Part shown: positions 34,880-43,583 of the stretch, piece after piece
Layout of the letters: each line of letters begins with the position of its first letter
Position numbering within the stretch: the first letter of the stretch is position 1
NCBI RefSeq assembly: GCF_004514475.2
Contig: NZ_MYFO02000005.1
Span: 186,001 to 250,000, forward strand
Direction: 5' to 3'
Length of the DNA: 64,000 nucleotides
Origin: Paenibacillus athensensis
Lineage (GTDB): Bacteria; Bacillota; Bacilli; Paenibacillales; NBRC-103111
The notes under the pieces: model-generated
Seen by the model: the letters and a program-made list of their open reading frames with translations, nothing else
The model's database searches: none
What the model was told of the DNA's origin: nothing
Made by a program: the position numbers and the translations under genes

Positions 34880-35602
34880 ATGAATATACAGGTGAGCCGG
34901 TTTATAGCGCAGCAGGAGCTCCAATTAGCCGCTCGTGGCAGGAGCGGCCAGCCGCTTGGACAAGCGGGGGTACGCTTTTTGGAGCATATCTGGGGTCCGA
35001 TGTTTGATTTTAAGTTTAACGGCTTAGTTTGGAACGGCTATTTCGAAGCCGGGCATGCCGGCGGCCCTGATCCGTCATGCAGTGAATTTGCCTTTGAGCG
35101 GGTTGGGCGCAAGCTGCTCGTGCAAGTGGACGAACCGCCGCGCTGGCAGCACGACACCGGCCTCTTTGATCGCGATGCCCAACTGTTACGGAGCAACCGT
35201 CTGCTGTTGGAGGGCTGGCTCCCGCTCCGCTTCTCCTGGCAGCAGCTGTGGCGCCGCCCCTATGAATGCAGGGAGCTGCTTTACAAAGCTGTGCTCGGGA
35301 GCGCCAAGCCCGGCAGCGCCCATACAGCCTGGTGCTGGCGAGAACGCCCGGCTGAATACGGCGCCCTGTCGCCCGACGAGCTTGAGCTATGGCATAAGCG
35401 CAAAGCCGTCGTTCTGGAGCTGGCAGCAAGCCGCCGTGGTCGCGTAAGGCCGCGTGAGGTAGCGGCGATCTTCAATATCAGTAGCCGGGTTGCCGCCGAA
35501 TGGCTGGTGCGCTTCACGCTGGAGGGACATTTATCGGCTATTGCCGGACCGAGTCAGATCACTGTTTTTGTGCTCCCAGAACTCAATGGAACCGCCCCGT
35601 GA
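34880..35602 (+). CDS. Unknown protein: nuclease-like N-terminus plus winged-helix-like C-terminus
   Basis: A 240-residue protein starting MNIQVSRFIAQQELQ after GGAAGGGAAGGG. Residues 45-135 show a PD-(D/E)XK/DUF559-like layout: FEAGHAGG...CSEFAFERVGRKLLVQVDEPPRWQHDTGLFDRDAQLLRSNRLLLEGWLPLRFSWQQLWRRPYECRELLY. This has an acidic core, an aromatic strand and the terminal P-x-E-C helix. Residues 165-235 look like a winged helix (RGRVRPREVAAIFNISSRVAAEWLVRFTLEGHLSAIAG). I do not know its function; it could be a DNA-binding or DNA-cleaving protein. It stands alone, converging on tex. Confidence 0.7.
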   Translation: MNIQVSRFIAQQELQLAARGRSGQPLGQAGVRFLEHIWGPMFDFKFNGLVWNGYFEAGHAGGPDPSCSEFAFERVGRKLLVQVDEPPRWQHDTGLFDRDAQLLRSNRLLLEGWLPLRFSWQQLWRRPYECRELLYKAVLGSAKPGSAHTAWCWRERPAEYGALSPDELELWHKRKAVVLELAASRRGRVRPREVAAIFNISSRVAAEWLVRFTLEGHLSAIAGPSQITVFVLPELNGTAP

Positions 35603-35715
35603 GCACGCCAAACAGGGCGCTAGCATTCGCCTTGGAGCGGAGAAGCAGACGCCCTGCCTGGCAAGATCAGGATTGTGACGAGCTGTGGAGCCAATCCGCC
35701 TTCAGTCCATGAGTC

Positions 35716-38007
35716 TTACGGTTTTTTCATCGTCAGACTGACGCGACCTTTCTTGGCATCGACGCCCAGCACCCACACCTTCACGATATCGCCAACCGAG
35801 ACAACATCCATCGGATGCTTGACGAAGCTGTCGCTAAGCTGAGAAATATGTACCAGACCGTCGTTTTTGATCCCGATATCGACGAACGCGCCGAAATCGA
35901 TCACGTTGCGCACGGTGCCGGTCAGCTCCATGCCCGGCGTCAAATCCTCGAGCTGCAGCACATCTGTACGGAAGATCGGCGCCGGTACCTCTTCGCGCGG
36001 ATCGCGTCCCGGACGCTGCAGGCTGTCGAGAATATCGCGCAGTGTCGGAACACCGACGCCCAGCTTCACGGCCAACTGCTCCGGCTGCAACGTTTGGAGC
36101 AGCCCGCGCAGCTCCTGCGAGCCCAACTGGGACAATTCCAGCCGCAGCTCCTTGAACAGCCGGTCCACGACCTCGTAGGATTCCGGATGAATCGGCGTAT
36201 TATCGAGCGGATTGACTGCGCCGGGGATGCGCAGGAAGCCGACGCATTGCTCAAACGTTTTTGCACCCAGACGCGGCACCTTGGACAGCTCCTTGCGATT
36301 GGCAAACTTGCCGTTCTCTTCACGATATTTCACGATATTTTTGGCAAGGGTGGCATTAATGCCCGACACATAAGACAACAGCGACGGCGAAGCCGTATTC
36401 AAGTCGACCCCGACATGGTTTACCGCCGACTCCACGACAGCTTTCAAATTCTCATCCAGCCGCTTTTGCGAAACGTCATGCTGGTATTGGCCAACGCCAA
36501 TCGCTTTAGGCTCGATTTTGACCAGCTCGGCGAGCGGGTCCTGCAAGCGGCGGGCAATTGAAATGGCGCTGCGCTCCGCAACGTCCAGCTCCGGGAATTC
36601 CGTCTGCGCCAATTTGGATGCCGAGTAGACGCTGGCTCCGGCTTCGCTGACGATTAAGTATTTGAGCTTGCGCTCTTTAATTTCGCCAATCAGCTCAGCG
36701 ACGAATTGCTCGGTTTCTCGCGAAGCCGTGCCGTTGCCGATAACGATCAGCTCCACGCCAAATTTATTGATCAGTTGCTTGAACTTTGCCTTCGCTTCAG
36801 CCACTTTATTGTTCGGCGGCGTCGGATAAGTCACGGCGATTTCCAGCATCTTGCCCGTGTCGTCAATAACAGCCAGCTTACAGCCTGTCCGGTACGCAGG
36901 ATCGACCCCCAGCACCACATGGCCCTTCACCGGGGCTTGCAGCAGCAGATTGCGCAGGTTTTCCGCAAAAATTTTAATCGCCTGCTCTTCCGCCTTTTCG
37001 GTCATTTCCCCCCGCACCTCGCGTTCGATGGAAGGAGCGATCAGCCGCTTGTAGGCGTCTTCAATCACAGCCAGCAGCACGTCCTTCACAACCGACGGAC
37101 CTTTGATTACCTGCTTGGCCATATACTCGTGAATACGCTCGACCTGGGCCTCCAGCGATACCTTGAGCACTTCCTCGCGCTCTCCGCGGTTAATGGCGAG
37201 AATGCGATGCGGCGGCAGCTTGCGCACCGGCTCCTGATAAGCGTAGTACATTTCATAAACCGATTCCTGCGCGGCGTTTTTAGCTTCCGTGCGCAGCAAG
37301 CCGTGCTCATGCGTGGAACGGCGCACCCAAGCGCGAATTTTGGCGTCATCGGCGATCTGCTCGGCCAAAATATCCATTGCGCCTTGAATCGCTTCTTCAG
37401 CGCTGCCCACTTGCTTGTCCGAATCGATGTAGCGCGCTGCTTCGGCGTCCAGCGAGCCTTGACGCGGCTGCTTGCTAATCCATTCAGCCAGCGGCTCCAG
37501 CCCCCGCTCCTTGGCCACGCTGGCCCGCGTCTTGCGCTTTTGACGGTACGGCCGGTACAGATCCTCAAGCTCCTGCAGCTTGGCCGCCTGCTCAATCGCG
37601 CTGCGCAGCTCGTCGGTCAGCTTGCCTTGCTCGTCAATCAGCCGCACAACCTCCAGCTTGCGGTCTTCAAGATTGCGCAAATAGTGCAGCCGCTCTTCAA
37701 TGTCGCGCAACTGATTCTCGTCGAGCTCGCCGGTCATTTCCTTGCGGTAGCGGGCAATAAACGGAATCGTGTTGCCTTCGTCCAGCAAACCGACCGTTGT
37801 TTTGACCTTGCCGGCAGCAAGCTTGAGCTCCGCTGCAATTTGCTTGAGGATTCGTTCTTGAATCAGCGCCTTTTGCTCATCCGTCAACTTGACGCGCTCC
37901 GTCTCCTCCGCTCTTTCCGCATCGCCCGCCTGAGAGCGAGACGCAGCCGGCGCCGATCCGCCCACCCCCTCTTGGGCCCACAGCGGTTCATTTGCATCAT
38001 GAATCAT
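35716..38007 (-). CDS. tex: Tex, RNA-binding transcription accessory protein
   Basis: A 763-residue nucleic-acid-binding protein. The Tex N-terminal helical domain (QERILKQIAAELKLAAGKVKTTVGLLDEGNTIPFIARYRKEMTG) is followed by a YqgF/RuvC-like domain (HVVLGVDPAYRTGCKLAVID), helix-hairpin-helix repeats (LNTASPSLLSYVSGINATLAKNIV) and a C-terminal S1 domain (GTVRNVIDFGAFVDIGIKNDGLVHISQLS). The S1 domain binds single-stranded RNA. The first 40 residues are a Pro/Ala/Glu tail that is not conserved. The ATG MIHDANEPL follows TTGGAGAATC. The gene follows ndoA after a terminator. Confidence 0.95.
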   Translation of the reverse strand: MIHDANEPLWAQEGVGGSAPAASRSQAGDAERAEETERVKLTDEQKALIQERILKQIAAELKLAAGKVKTTVGLLDEGNTIPFIARYRKEMTGELDENQLRDIEERLHYLRNLEDRKLEVVRLIDEQGKLTDELRSAIEQAAKLQELEDLYRPYRQKRKTRASVAKERGLEPLAEWISKQPRQGSLDAEAARYIDSDKQVGSAEEAIQGAMDILAEQIADDAKIRAWVRRSTHEHGLLRTEAKNAAQESVYEMYYAYQEPVRKLPPHRILAINRGEREEVLKVSLEAQVERIHEYMAKQVIKGPSVVKDVLLAVIEDAYKRLIAPSIEREVRGEMTEKAEEQAIKIFAENLRNLLLQAPVKGHVVLGVDPAYRTGCKLAVIDDTGKMLEIAVTYPTPPNNKVAEAKAKFKQLINKFGVELIVIGNGTASRETEQFVAELIGEIKERKLKYLIVSEAGASVYSASKLAQTEFPELDVAERSAISIARRLQDPLAELVKIEPKAIGVGQYQHDVSQKRLDENLKAVVESAVNHVGVDLNTASPSLLSYVSGINATLAKNIVKYREENGKFANRKELSKVPRLGAKTFEQCVGFLRIPGAVNPLDNTPIHPESYEVVDRLFKELRLELSQLGSQELRGLLQTLQPEQLAVKLGVGVPTLRDILDSLQRPGRDPREEVPAPIFRTDVLQLEDLTPGMELTGTVRNVIDFGAFVDIGIKNDGLVHISQLSDSFVKHPMDVVSVGDIVKVWVLGVDAKKGRVSLTMKKP

Positions 38008-38053
38008 AACGATTCTCCAATCTGTATCATATTTAATAACGACGCAATCCAAA

Positions 38054-38085
38054 CAAAAAACGAGGGATCGATCCATCGCCCTCGT
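38054..38085 (-). terminator. Terminator of the ndoAI-ndoA operon
   Basis: ACGAGGG/CCCTCGT stem followed by TTTTTTG on the minus strand, 16 bases after ndoA. Confidence 0.9.
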
Positions 38086-38100
38086 CTGTTCCAGATCCTA

Positions 38101-38451
38101 TTAAAATTCTATCAGCCCTACGCTAATTTGCAAAGCTTCGTCAACCTTGCGCATCGTCTCTTCATCCAAATGCGTAATCTTGTCTGTCAGCCGCTGCTTA
38201 TCGATCGTGCGGATTTGCTCCAGCAGAATGACCGAATCACGGTCAAAATCATGCGTCTCCGCGTCGATTTCTACGTGCGTTGGCAGCTTCGCCTTTTGAA
38301 TTTGCGCCGTAATCGCCGCTACAATCACCGTTGGACTGAAGCGGTTGCCGATATCATTTTGAATGACCAGAACAGGACGAACGCCTCCCTGCTCCGAGCC
38401 GACGACTGGTGAAAGATCGGCAAAAAACACATCGCCACGTTTTACAATCAC
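38101..38451 (-). CDS. ndoA: MazF-type mRNA interferase (NdoA/EndoA)
   Basis: A 116-residue endoribonuclease toxin, the length of the Bacillus EndoA family (116). Features are [36 protein letters not shown], the central [24 protein letters not shown] and the catalytic stretch [19 protein letters not shown]. It cleaves single-stranded RNA at short pyrimidine/AU-containing sites (UACAU in B. subtilis). Start ATG, two to three bases after the antitoxin stop. It pairs with the antitoxin gene at 38455. Highly conserved in bacilli rather than mobile. Confidence 0.95.
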   Translation of the reverse strand: MIVKRGDVFFADLSPVVGSEQGGVRPVLVIQNDIGNRFSPTVIVAAITAQIQKAKLPTHVEIDAETHDFDRDSVILLEQIRTIDKQRLTDKITHLDEETMRKVDEALQISVGLIEF

Positions 38452-38454
38452 TTT

Positions 38455-38727
38455 CTACACCCCGCTTACTAAGCGATCCAGCGTAGTATCCGCTTCTTCC
38501 TCCGCTTGAAAGGCTTCCGACGCCATACTGAGATTGATTTTTGCCATCTCCATATAGCCGCGCTGCATCGACTCACGCAAAGTTCGCTTTTTTCGTTCGA
38601 TTAAATACAGCTTCATGGCCTGACGGATGAACTCGCTGCGATTGGAATTTTCCTTCTCCACGATCCCATCGACTTCCTGCAATAAATGGTCGGGCAAACT
38701 GATCATGATCCTTTTCGTGTTATGCAC
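38455..38727 (-). CDS. ndoAI: Antitoxin NdoAI/EndoAI (ribbon-helix-helix)
   Basis: A 90-residue antitoxin. The N-terminal ribbon-helix-helix (TKRIMISLPDHLLQEVDGIVEKENSNRSEFIRQAMKLYLIERKK) binds DNA and autoregulates. The acidic C-terminus (LSMASEAFQAEEEADTTLDRLVSGV) wraps MazF. I choose the GTG of VHNTKRIM behind AGGTGA with five bases between; the longer in-frame start lacks a site. Size matches the B. subtilis protein (93). Upstream (38728-38912) a GATATAT/ATATATC inverted repeat at about 38810-38831 may be part of its control region. Confidence 0.93.
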   Translation of the reverse strand: MHNTKRIMISLPDHLLQEVDGIVEKENSNRSEFIRQAMKLYLIERKKRTLRESMQRGYMEMAKINLSMASEAFQAEEEADTTLDRLVSGV

Positions 38728-38912
38728 ATTGTTCACCTTTTCTCGCACCCCCAGCACAATACAAGACAATATTACCATTATGGCATGATCGGAACCAATT
38801 TATACAATGATATATATGCTTGCGATATATCCTTAATACTTACTATTCGCTAGCCTGTTCAGAAAATCCTCTCAATTCTATGGGGAATTGGCATGGTAAA
38901 TCCGACCAGCGG

Positions 38913-40100
38913 CTAGAAGCGGTGCCGCATCAAGGGATTGATCGCATCGTCACGCCGCCCGTTGCGTACATACACGCGGGCAACGCGGTGCGAGATCATA
39001 CAGGTCACTTCATAATTGATTGTGCCAAGCTGCTGCGCCACCTCTTCAGCTGTAATGCGCAACCCGCCCTGCTCGCCGATCAGCACCACCTCGTCGCTGC
39101 GCTCGACCCCCGGCACGTCCGTGACGTCAATCATGCATTGGTCCATGCAGATTCGGCCGACGATGGGCGCTTGATGTCCGCGAATCAGCACCTTCGCTTT
39201 GCCGGTCAGCATCCGCGAAAAGCCGTCGGCATACCCGATCGGCAGCGTAGCAATCCGTTCCTCGCCCTTCGTATGATAAATCGTGCCGTAGCTAACCCCC
39301 GACTGCGGAGGCAACGTCTTCAAATGAACGATGCCCGTCTTGAGACTGAGCACCGGCTTCAGCTCAATGCGCTGCGCGTTCACTTCTTCGGAAGGATACA
39401 GGCCGTACAGGCTGATGCCTAACCTCACCATATTGCAGGTCAGCTCCGGCAAATCGATCGCCGTCGCGCTGTTGCCGGCATGCAAATAAGGGAACTCCAC
39501 GCCTTGCGCCCGAAAATGCTCAACAATCCGCGTAAAGCGACGGTATTGCTCATGCGTATACGATTTATCCGTCTCATCGGCATTGGCATAGTGGGTGAAC
39601 AGCCCCTCCACCTCGACATGCCGCAGGCTCAGCGCGGCCTCGATGAACGCAATGGCTTCCTCCTCCACGTGCAGCCCGAGCCGTCCCATCCCCGTATCCA
39701 GCTTGATGTGAATTTTCAGCTTGCGCCCGTCCTCCGGCATATTGGCCTCCGACTTCTGAAGCGCCGCCAGCACCTCCGGACTGTACACGTTTACCGTAAT
39801 CCCCAGCTCGCGGGCAATCTCAAGTCCCTCTGCAGGCGTATAGCCCAGCACGAGAATGGGCGCTGTGATGCCGGCATTGCGCAACTCCAGCGCTTCGTCC
39901 AGAAAAGCTACGCCCAGATAATCGATTCCCGAATCGATCACCTCTTTGGATACACCCACAGCGCCATGCCCGTAGGCATCCGCTTTGACTACCGCCATCA
40001 GCTTGATAAAAGGCGGCAGCACCCGCTGAAACTCCTCTATGTTGCTGCGCAGCGCGTCGAGCGATATTTCCACCCATGTAGGCCGATAAAAAGCATCCAC
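38913..40100 (-). CDS. alr: Alanine racemase
   Basis: A 395-residue PLP enzyme that supplies D-alanine for peptidoglycan. The N-terminal barrel starts FYRPTWVEISLDALRSNI and has the cofactor lysine in VVKADAYGHGAVG. The C-terminal domain has the second catalytic residue, Tyr in GVSYGTIYH, and the conserved VGRICMDQCMIDVT. I prefer the GTG (VDAFYRP) because GAAGGGAAG sits upstream. That ribosome site is one arm of a 10-base inverted repeat (40106-40145). It lies downstream of ydcC and upstream of ndoAI, as in Bacillus. Confidence 0.95.
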   Translation of the reverse strand: MDAFYRPTWVEISLDALRSNIEEFQRVLPPFIKLMAVVKADAYGHGAVGVSKEVIDSGIDYLGVAFLDEALELRNAGITAPILVLGYTPAEGLEIARELGITVNVYSPEVLAALQKSEANMPEDGRKLKIHIKLDTGMGRLGLHVEEEAIAFIEAALSLRHVEVEGLFTHYANADETDKSYTHEQYRRFTRIVEHFRAQGVEFPYLHAGNSATAIDLPELTCNMVRLGISLYGLYPSEEVNAQRIELKPVLSLKTGIVHLKTLPPQSGVSYGTIYHTKGEERIATLPIGYADGFSRMLTGKAKVLIRGHQAPIVGRICMDQCMIDVTDVPGVERSDEVVLIGEQGGLRITAEEVAQQLGTINYEVTCMISHRVARVYVRNGRRDDAINPLMRHRF

Positions 40101-40105
40101 GTCAG

Positions 40106-40145
40106 GTCTTCCCTTCTTGTTCGATTGCAAAGGACAAGGGAAGAC
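40106..40145 (-). promoter_or_regulatory. Inverted repeat sequestering the alr ribosome site
   Basis: On the minus strand GTCTTCCCTT (40136-40145) pairs with AAGGGAAGAC (40106-40115), the second arm being the alr Shine-Dalgarno five bases before its GTG. A second perfect 8-bp hairpin (40147-40165, CCGCTCGA/TCGAGCGG) precedes it. Confidence 0.5.
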
Positions 40146-40267
40146 ACCGCTCGAGCTTCGAGCGGGGCTCCCCTCCTGTTTTTCGTATCCGTACGGATCG
40201 CTAACCCCTATGTTAAGCCTTAGAAGGAAAAACTGTCAACGTCGGATTCACACAGCCGATCCGCAAG

Positions 40268-41398
40268 CTATTTGCCGGACTGGCCTTGCACCGCCATCGC
40301 CACCTTCAACATCTCCTCCTGCGGCAAATCCGCCGTCGACAAGCGATATTCCACCCCGTCGTACGTCCAGCTCAGCGTCTTTTTCTCATCCCCGGTCAGC
40401 ACAGCCAGCGTGTAGCCCAAGTCGACCACCTCGCCCGGCAGGAACGATACGGTTTGCGCCTGCGGTCTGACCTCGATCAGACTGTAGTTGTATTTGCCTT
40501 TGTAGCGCAGCAGCACAGCCGGGTCTTCATTCAGCTTGATATCGGTCATATCCTGCTTGACGACATCTTTGGGCGTATAGGCGGGCTCAATAATGCCAAA
40601 GCTCATTTTGCCGCTGTCTGAAGCCGAAGCGGTCGCTTGACCTGCCGTCGTATCCGTTTTGGTAGAGCCTGCCGCTGCTGTACCGCCGCCATCCTTTGCA
40701 GCCTGACCGTCAGCGCCGTCGAGAACGCCGTCCACATCAGCCAGTGTAGGCAGCGTGCTGACATCCCAAGCCGTCATATTGCGCTCCATATCGAAGGAAT
40801 CCTTATCAAATTTGACCCCGAACTTAAATTTTGTAAAATCCACCATGACCATCACGTTCTGATTGGCGTCGGATACCTCGACGTGCTGCGGGGCAAGGTC
40901 CTTTTTGTTCAACCAGATTTTTTGCCGGGACAACAGCTCGTTCTGGTAGTTCGCCGCGACATCGAACACATACGCTTCATTCTCCGTCGTAAACTGGCGT
41001 TCTTTATCGGCGAGAATGCTTTTGGCCAGCGATTGGTACAAATAAACCTGACCTTGATTTTCCGGCCAATCGCTTTGAAAGCGGAAGCTTTTCTTCAGAT
41101 GCGGCGTCAGCACAAATACGCCTTCCTCGTTGCGCAGCACAATTTGCGTGATGTCCTTTTGCGCGTTGGTCAACGCGATCCGGTAAAAATGCGGATTCAT
41201 ATACGAAACCTCGACCTGATACTCCTGCGGCTGCTGTCCGGTATGCAGGACCATCCGGCCCGCTCCCTCGTAGCTGTCCAGCTTGCTGATCACATGATCC
41301 AAATCCTTGACCACCGCTCCTGAATCCTTCATTCCACACCCTGCGAGCAATACGGCTAAGCACACTGCGACAACTGCCATCCATGTGACCCGGCGCAT
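40268..41398 (-). CDS. ydcC: LolA-like sporulation lipoprotein, YdcC homologue
   Basis: A 376-residue lipoprotein. The type II signal peptide (MRRVTWMAVVAVCLAVLLAGC) ends at the lipobox LAGC. A LolA-like beta domain (SYEGAGRMVLHTGQQPQEYQVEVSYMNPHFYRIAL...FRFQSDWPENQGQVYLYQSLAKSILADKE) and a Ser/Thr/Gly-rich spacer follow (about 230-275), then a second beta-rich part (RLSTADLPQEEMLKVAMAV). The B. subtilis homologue ydcC lies in the same place, just upstream of alr, and is expressed in the mother cell. The start is ATG behind GGGGATG. Confidence 0.9.
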   Translation of the reverse strand: MRRVTWMAVVAVCLAVLLAGCGMKDSGAVVKDLDHVISKLDSYEGAGRMVLHTGQQPQEYQVEVSYMNPHFYRIALTNAQKDITQIVLRNEEGVFVLTPHLKKSFRFQSDWPENQGQVYLYQSLAKSILADKERQFTTENEAYVFDVAANYQNELLSRQKIWLNKKDLAPQHVEVSDANQNVMVMVDFTKFKFGVKFDKDSFDMERNMTAWDVSTLPTLADVDGVLDGADGQAAKDGGGTAAAGSTKTDTTAGQATASASDSGKMSFGIIEPAYTPKDVVKQDMTDIKLNEDPAVLLRYKGKYNYSLIEVRPQAQTVSFLPGEVVDLGYTLAVLTGDEKKTLSWTYDGVEYRLSTADLPQEEMLKVAMAVQGQSGK

Positions 41399-41477
41399 TC
41401 GATCATCCCCTCATCATCAAAATAAACATGAATTAGTACATGCATATGAGGAGACTTGACCGATTATGCAGACAAGA

Positions 41478-42308
41478 TCACGCTTGGCCCGTCACGCGGG
41501 GGCCTTGACGTATATAATCCTCGGGCGGGCGCCCGATTTGCGCTTTGAAATCCTTAATGAAATGGGCTTGGTCAAAATAACCCAGCTCGATCGCCAGCCC
41601 GGCCGAATCGGCCTCGCCCCGCTCCAGCCGCTCTGCCGCCTCCTGCAGCCGGAAGCGCCGGATGACCCATTTCGGGCTGACGCCGACATAACGGTGAAAC
41701 AGCCGCTGCAGCGTGCGGATATTCAACCCGTAACGCTCGACCAGATCCTCGACGCGTTGCAGCGTCCGATCCTCAATCACCGTCTGCACGATCCGTCCGG
41801 CGAACTCCGCCTGCGAATCCGGCTCGGGCTGCCGCGCCAGCAAGAAGCGTTCGGCCAGTCCGGCCATCTCGGCTTCATCGTCAAGCGCGAGCAGCCGTTC
41901 CCCCAGCGCTTCGGCCTCGGCTCCGAACACGTCGCCAAGCGGCGCCGTCTTTCCGGTAAGCGCTGCGGCCGGCTGCCGCGAGAACGGGTAAAAACCGCCG
42001 GGCCGGAACTTGACGCCCAGCACCAGACCTTCGCCCTCCAGATGGCGGACATAAGGCTGTCCGGGCACGCCGTAAATCCCGCAAAACGTGCGGGTGCGCT
42101 CATTTTCAAAAGCGATATTGAAGCTCGGGTAAGACAACACGATTTGCCGATAGGGCTCTTCGCCGCGCAAATCCCAGCGAACCGCCCAATAATGCTCGAT
42201 CCACACAGCAAGCTCGGGAGCAGGCTCGAAGCGGGACAAGGCAAATTTGCGCCTGCCGGCTTCCGCTTGCAAAATGCCTTTATCCGACGCTTGTGACAAA
42301 GGTTTCAT
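41478..42308 (-). CDS. AraC-family regulator with DUF6597-like N-terminus
   Basis: A 276-residue regulator. The N-terminal beta-rich sensor (RFEPAPELAVWIEHYWAVRWDLRGEEPYRQIVLSYPSFNIAFENE...GVKFRPGGFYPF) is of the DUF6597 type. The C-terminal AraC double HTH reads VEDLVERYGLNIRTLQRLFHRYVGVSPKWVIRRFRLQEAAERLE...AIELGYFDQAHFIKDFKAQIGRPP. Start codon: ATG at 42308 (MKPLSQ) is 12 bases after AAGGAG; an ATG at 42320 touches that site. The gene diverges from the SRPBCC gene at 42448, a common target arrangement. Confidence 0.9.
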   Translation of the reverse strand: MKPLSQASDKGILQAEAGRRKFALSRFEPAPELAVWIEHYWAVRWDLRGEEPYRQIVLSYPSFNIAFENERTRTFCGIYGVPGQPYVRHLEGEGLVLGVKFRPGGFYPFSRQPAAALTGKTAPLGDVFGAEAEALGERLLALDDEAEMAGLAERFLLARQPEPDSQAEFAGRIVQTVIEDRTLQRVEDLVERYGLNIRTLQRLFHRYVGVSPKWVIRRFRLQEAAERLERGEADSAGLAIELGYFDQAHFIKDFKAQIGRPPEDYIRQGPRVTGQA

Positions 42309-42447
42309 ACGCGCGTTCATCTCCTTAACGCCGTTTTGGCGGCTGTCGCTTTTTTACAATACGGATCGCTATCGGTTATTCTACAATAAAGCCAGATAGC
42401 CCGCTCACGGGCCCATCCACTGCTCAATCAAAAATTGGAGGTTAACG

Positions 42448-42897
42448 ATGGATCTCAAATATGTGCTTTATATTAACGCCAAGCCGGAAGAAGTATGGAA
42501 CATTTTTGTAACCCCTGAAGGGACGAAAGCGATTTTCTTCGGCTGCGTGCTCGACACGACCTTTGAAATCGGCGCGCCGTACCGCTATGTCGGACCTGGA
42601 ACCGACGGCGACGAGACCGTCCATGTTTACGGCAATGTGCTGGAATACGTGCCCAACAAGCGCATGAGCTACACCGAGCACGCCGGCCCCTCTTACCGCG
42701 ACAATCATGCCGAGCTGCAAACACGCGTCACGCTGGAGCTGGAGACGATCGGCAACTGCACAAAGCTGACGCTGATCAATGACCAGTGGCCGGACAACCA
42801 TCCTTCCTATGAAAGTACGAAAGAAAGCTGGCCGATGATTCTCAGCAACGTCAAGACGTATGCCGAAACAGGACACACGTTGGATTTTGGCTGGTAA
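42448..42897 (+). CDS. SRPBCC/AHSA1 domain protein
   Basis: A 149-residue START-fold protein (AHSA1-like activator domain family): DLKYVLYINAKPEEVWNIFVTPEGTKAIFFGCVLDTTFEIGAPYRYVGPGTDGDETVHVYGNVLEYVPNKRMSYTEH and C-terminal WPMILSNVKTYAETGH. These cytosolic proteins carry a hydrophobic cavity; ligands are usually unknown. The ATG follows GGAGGTTAACG. It is divergent from the AraC-type gene and convergent with the MarR gene; the three may form one small stress circuit, which is only inference. Confidence 0.92.
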   Translation: MDLKYVLYINAKPEEVWNIFVTPEGTKAIFFGCVLDTTFEIGAPYRYVGPGTDGDETVHVYGNVLEYVPNKRMSYTEHAGPSYRDNHAELQTRVTLELETIGNCTKLTLINDQWPDNHPSYESTKESWPMILSNVKTYAETGHTLDFGW

Positions 42898-42912
42898 TGC
42901 AGCGCCATTTGC

Positions 42913-42935
42913 GCCCGGAAGCTTCCGGGCTTTTT
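42913..42935 (+). terminator. Terminator of the SRPBCC gene
   Basis: Perfect palindrome GCCCGGAA/TTCCGGGC followed by TTTTTG. Confidence 0.9.
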
Positions 42936-42945
42936 GTTTGCCTCA

Positions 42946-43401
42946 TTATGGCAGCCTGTCGAGAATCCGCACCATCTTCCCCGCGGCAAAATTCAAATCC
43001 TCCAGTTGCTCCTCATCCAGCTTGTCCAACCGCTCGCAGAGCAGCTTGTACAGCTCCGCCCAACGCCCGCTCGCTTCGGCGCCGCCCTGCTCCGTCAGCA
43101 GCAGCTTGACGGCGCGGCGGTCCGTTTCGTCCTTCCGCTTGAGCAGATAGCCTTTTTGCTCCAGCTTCTGCAAGAGCGGCGTCAGCTGCTGCTTGGAAAT
43201 CCGCAAGCTGTCCGCAAGCTGCGTCACTGAGCTGCCCTGCTCCGTCTGATAAAGCTGCTCCAGAATGTGCAGCTGCAGGTGCGTCAGCTCCGATGGCTTT
43301 TTCGCGCCCTGCGCGTGCGGATCAGGCTCCGTCAGCTTCGTATAGAGCAAAGGCAGCAGTTTCATGAAGCTGCGCGCAATATCATCAATCGGCTTCCCCA
43401 T
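42946..43401 (-). CDS. MarR-family transcriptional regulator
   Basis: A 151-residue winged-helix regulator: LTHLQLHILEQLYQTEQGSSVTQLADSLRISKQQLTPLLQKLEQKGYLLKRKDETDRRAVKLLLTEQG. DRRAVKLLLT is the wing. A helical C-terminal dimer arm follows. The ATG follows GGAGGTGTACG. Its upstream region, shared with the divergent glycosidase-like gene, contains three AT-rich palindromes that may be its own operators. The effector is unknown. Confidence 0.93.
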   Translation of the reverse strand: MGKPIDDIARSFMKLLPLLYTKLTEPDPHAQGAKKPSELTHLQLHILEQLYQTEQGSSVTQLADSLRISKQQLTPLLQKLEQKGYLLKRKDETDRRAVKLLLTEQGGAEASGRWAELYKLLCERLDKLDEEQLEDLNFAAGKMVRILDRLP

Positions 43402-43419
43402 CGTACACCTCCGATACCC

Positions 43420-43448
43420 TTGACATATAGTAAATAAATATTTATTAT
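43420..43448 (+). promoter_or_regulatory. Rightward promoter of the glycosidase-like gene
   Basis: TTGACA (43420-43425), 17-base spacer, TATTAT (43443-43448). The operator at 43433-43446 lies between and over the two hexamers. Confidence 0.65.
43433..43446. promoter_or_regulatory. MarR-type operator 1
   Basis: Perfect 14-base palindrome AATAAATATTTATT inside the promoter spacer. Confidence 0.6.
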
Positions 43449-43462
43449 AATCATTAAATATA

Positions 43463-43475
43463 GTGATAAAATCAC
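43463..43475. promoter_or_regulatory. Palindrome between operators
   Basis: GTGAT-AAA-ATCAC, a 13-base palindrome midway between the two AT-rich operators. Confidence 0.45.
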
Positions 43476-43483
43476 ATATATAT

Positions 43484-43497
43484 TAAATAATTATTTA
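43484..43497. promoter_or_regulatory. MarR-type operator 2
   Basis: Perfect 14-base palindrome TAAATAATTATTTA, 51 bases from operator 1 centre to centre (about five helical turns). Confidence 0.6.
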
Positions 43498-43583
43498 CTA
43501 ATATTGTACCACATTGTATATCAAAACGCGAGACGCGCCACGAAGCATTTCGGCTGCGCCAGCGTTCCCAAGGAGGGTGTCCG

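Noticed and set aside
38810-38831. GATATAT/ATATATC inverted repeat as an operator of ndoAI
   Set aside because: AT-rich, short and without a clear promoter next to it; could be chance, so not listed as a feature.
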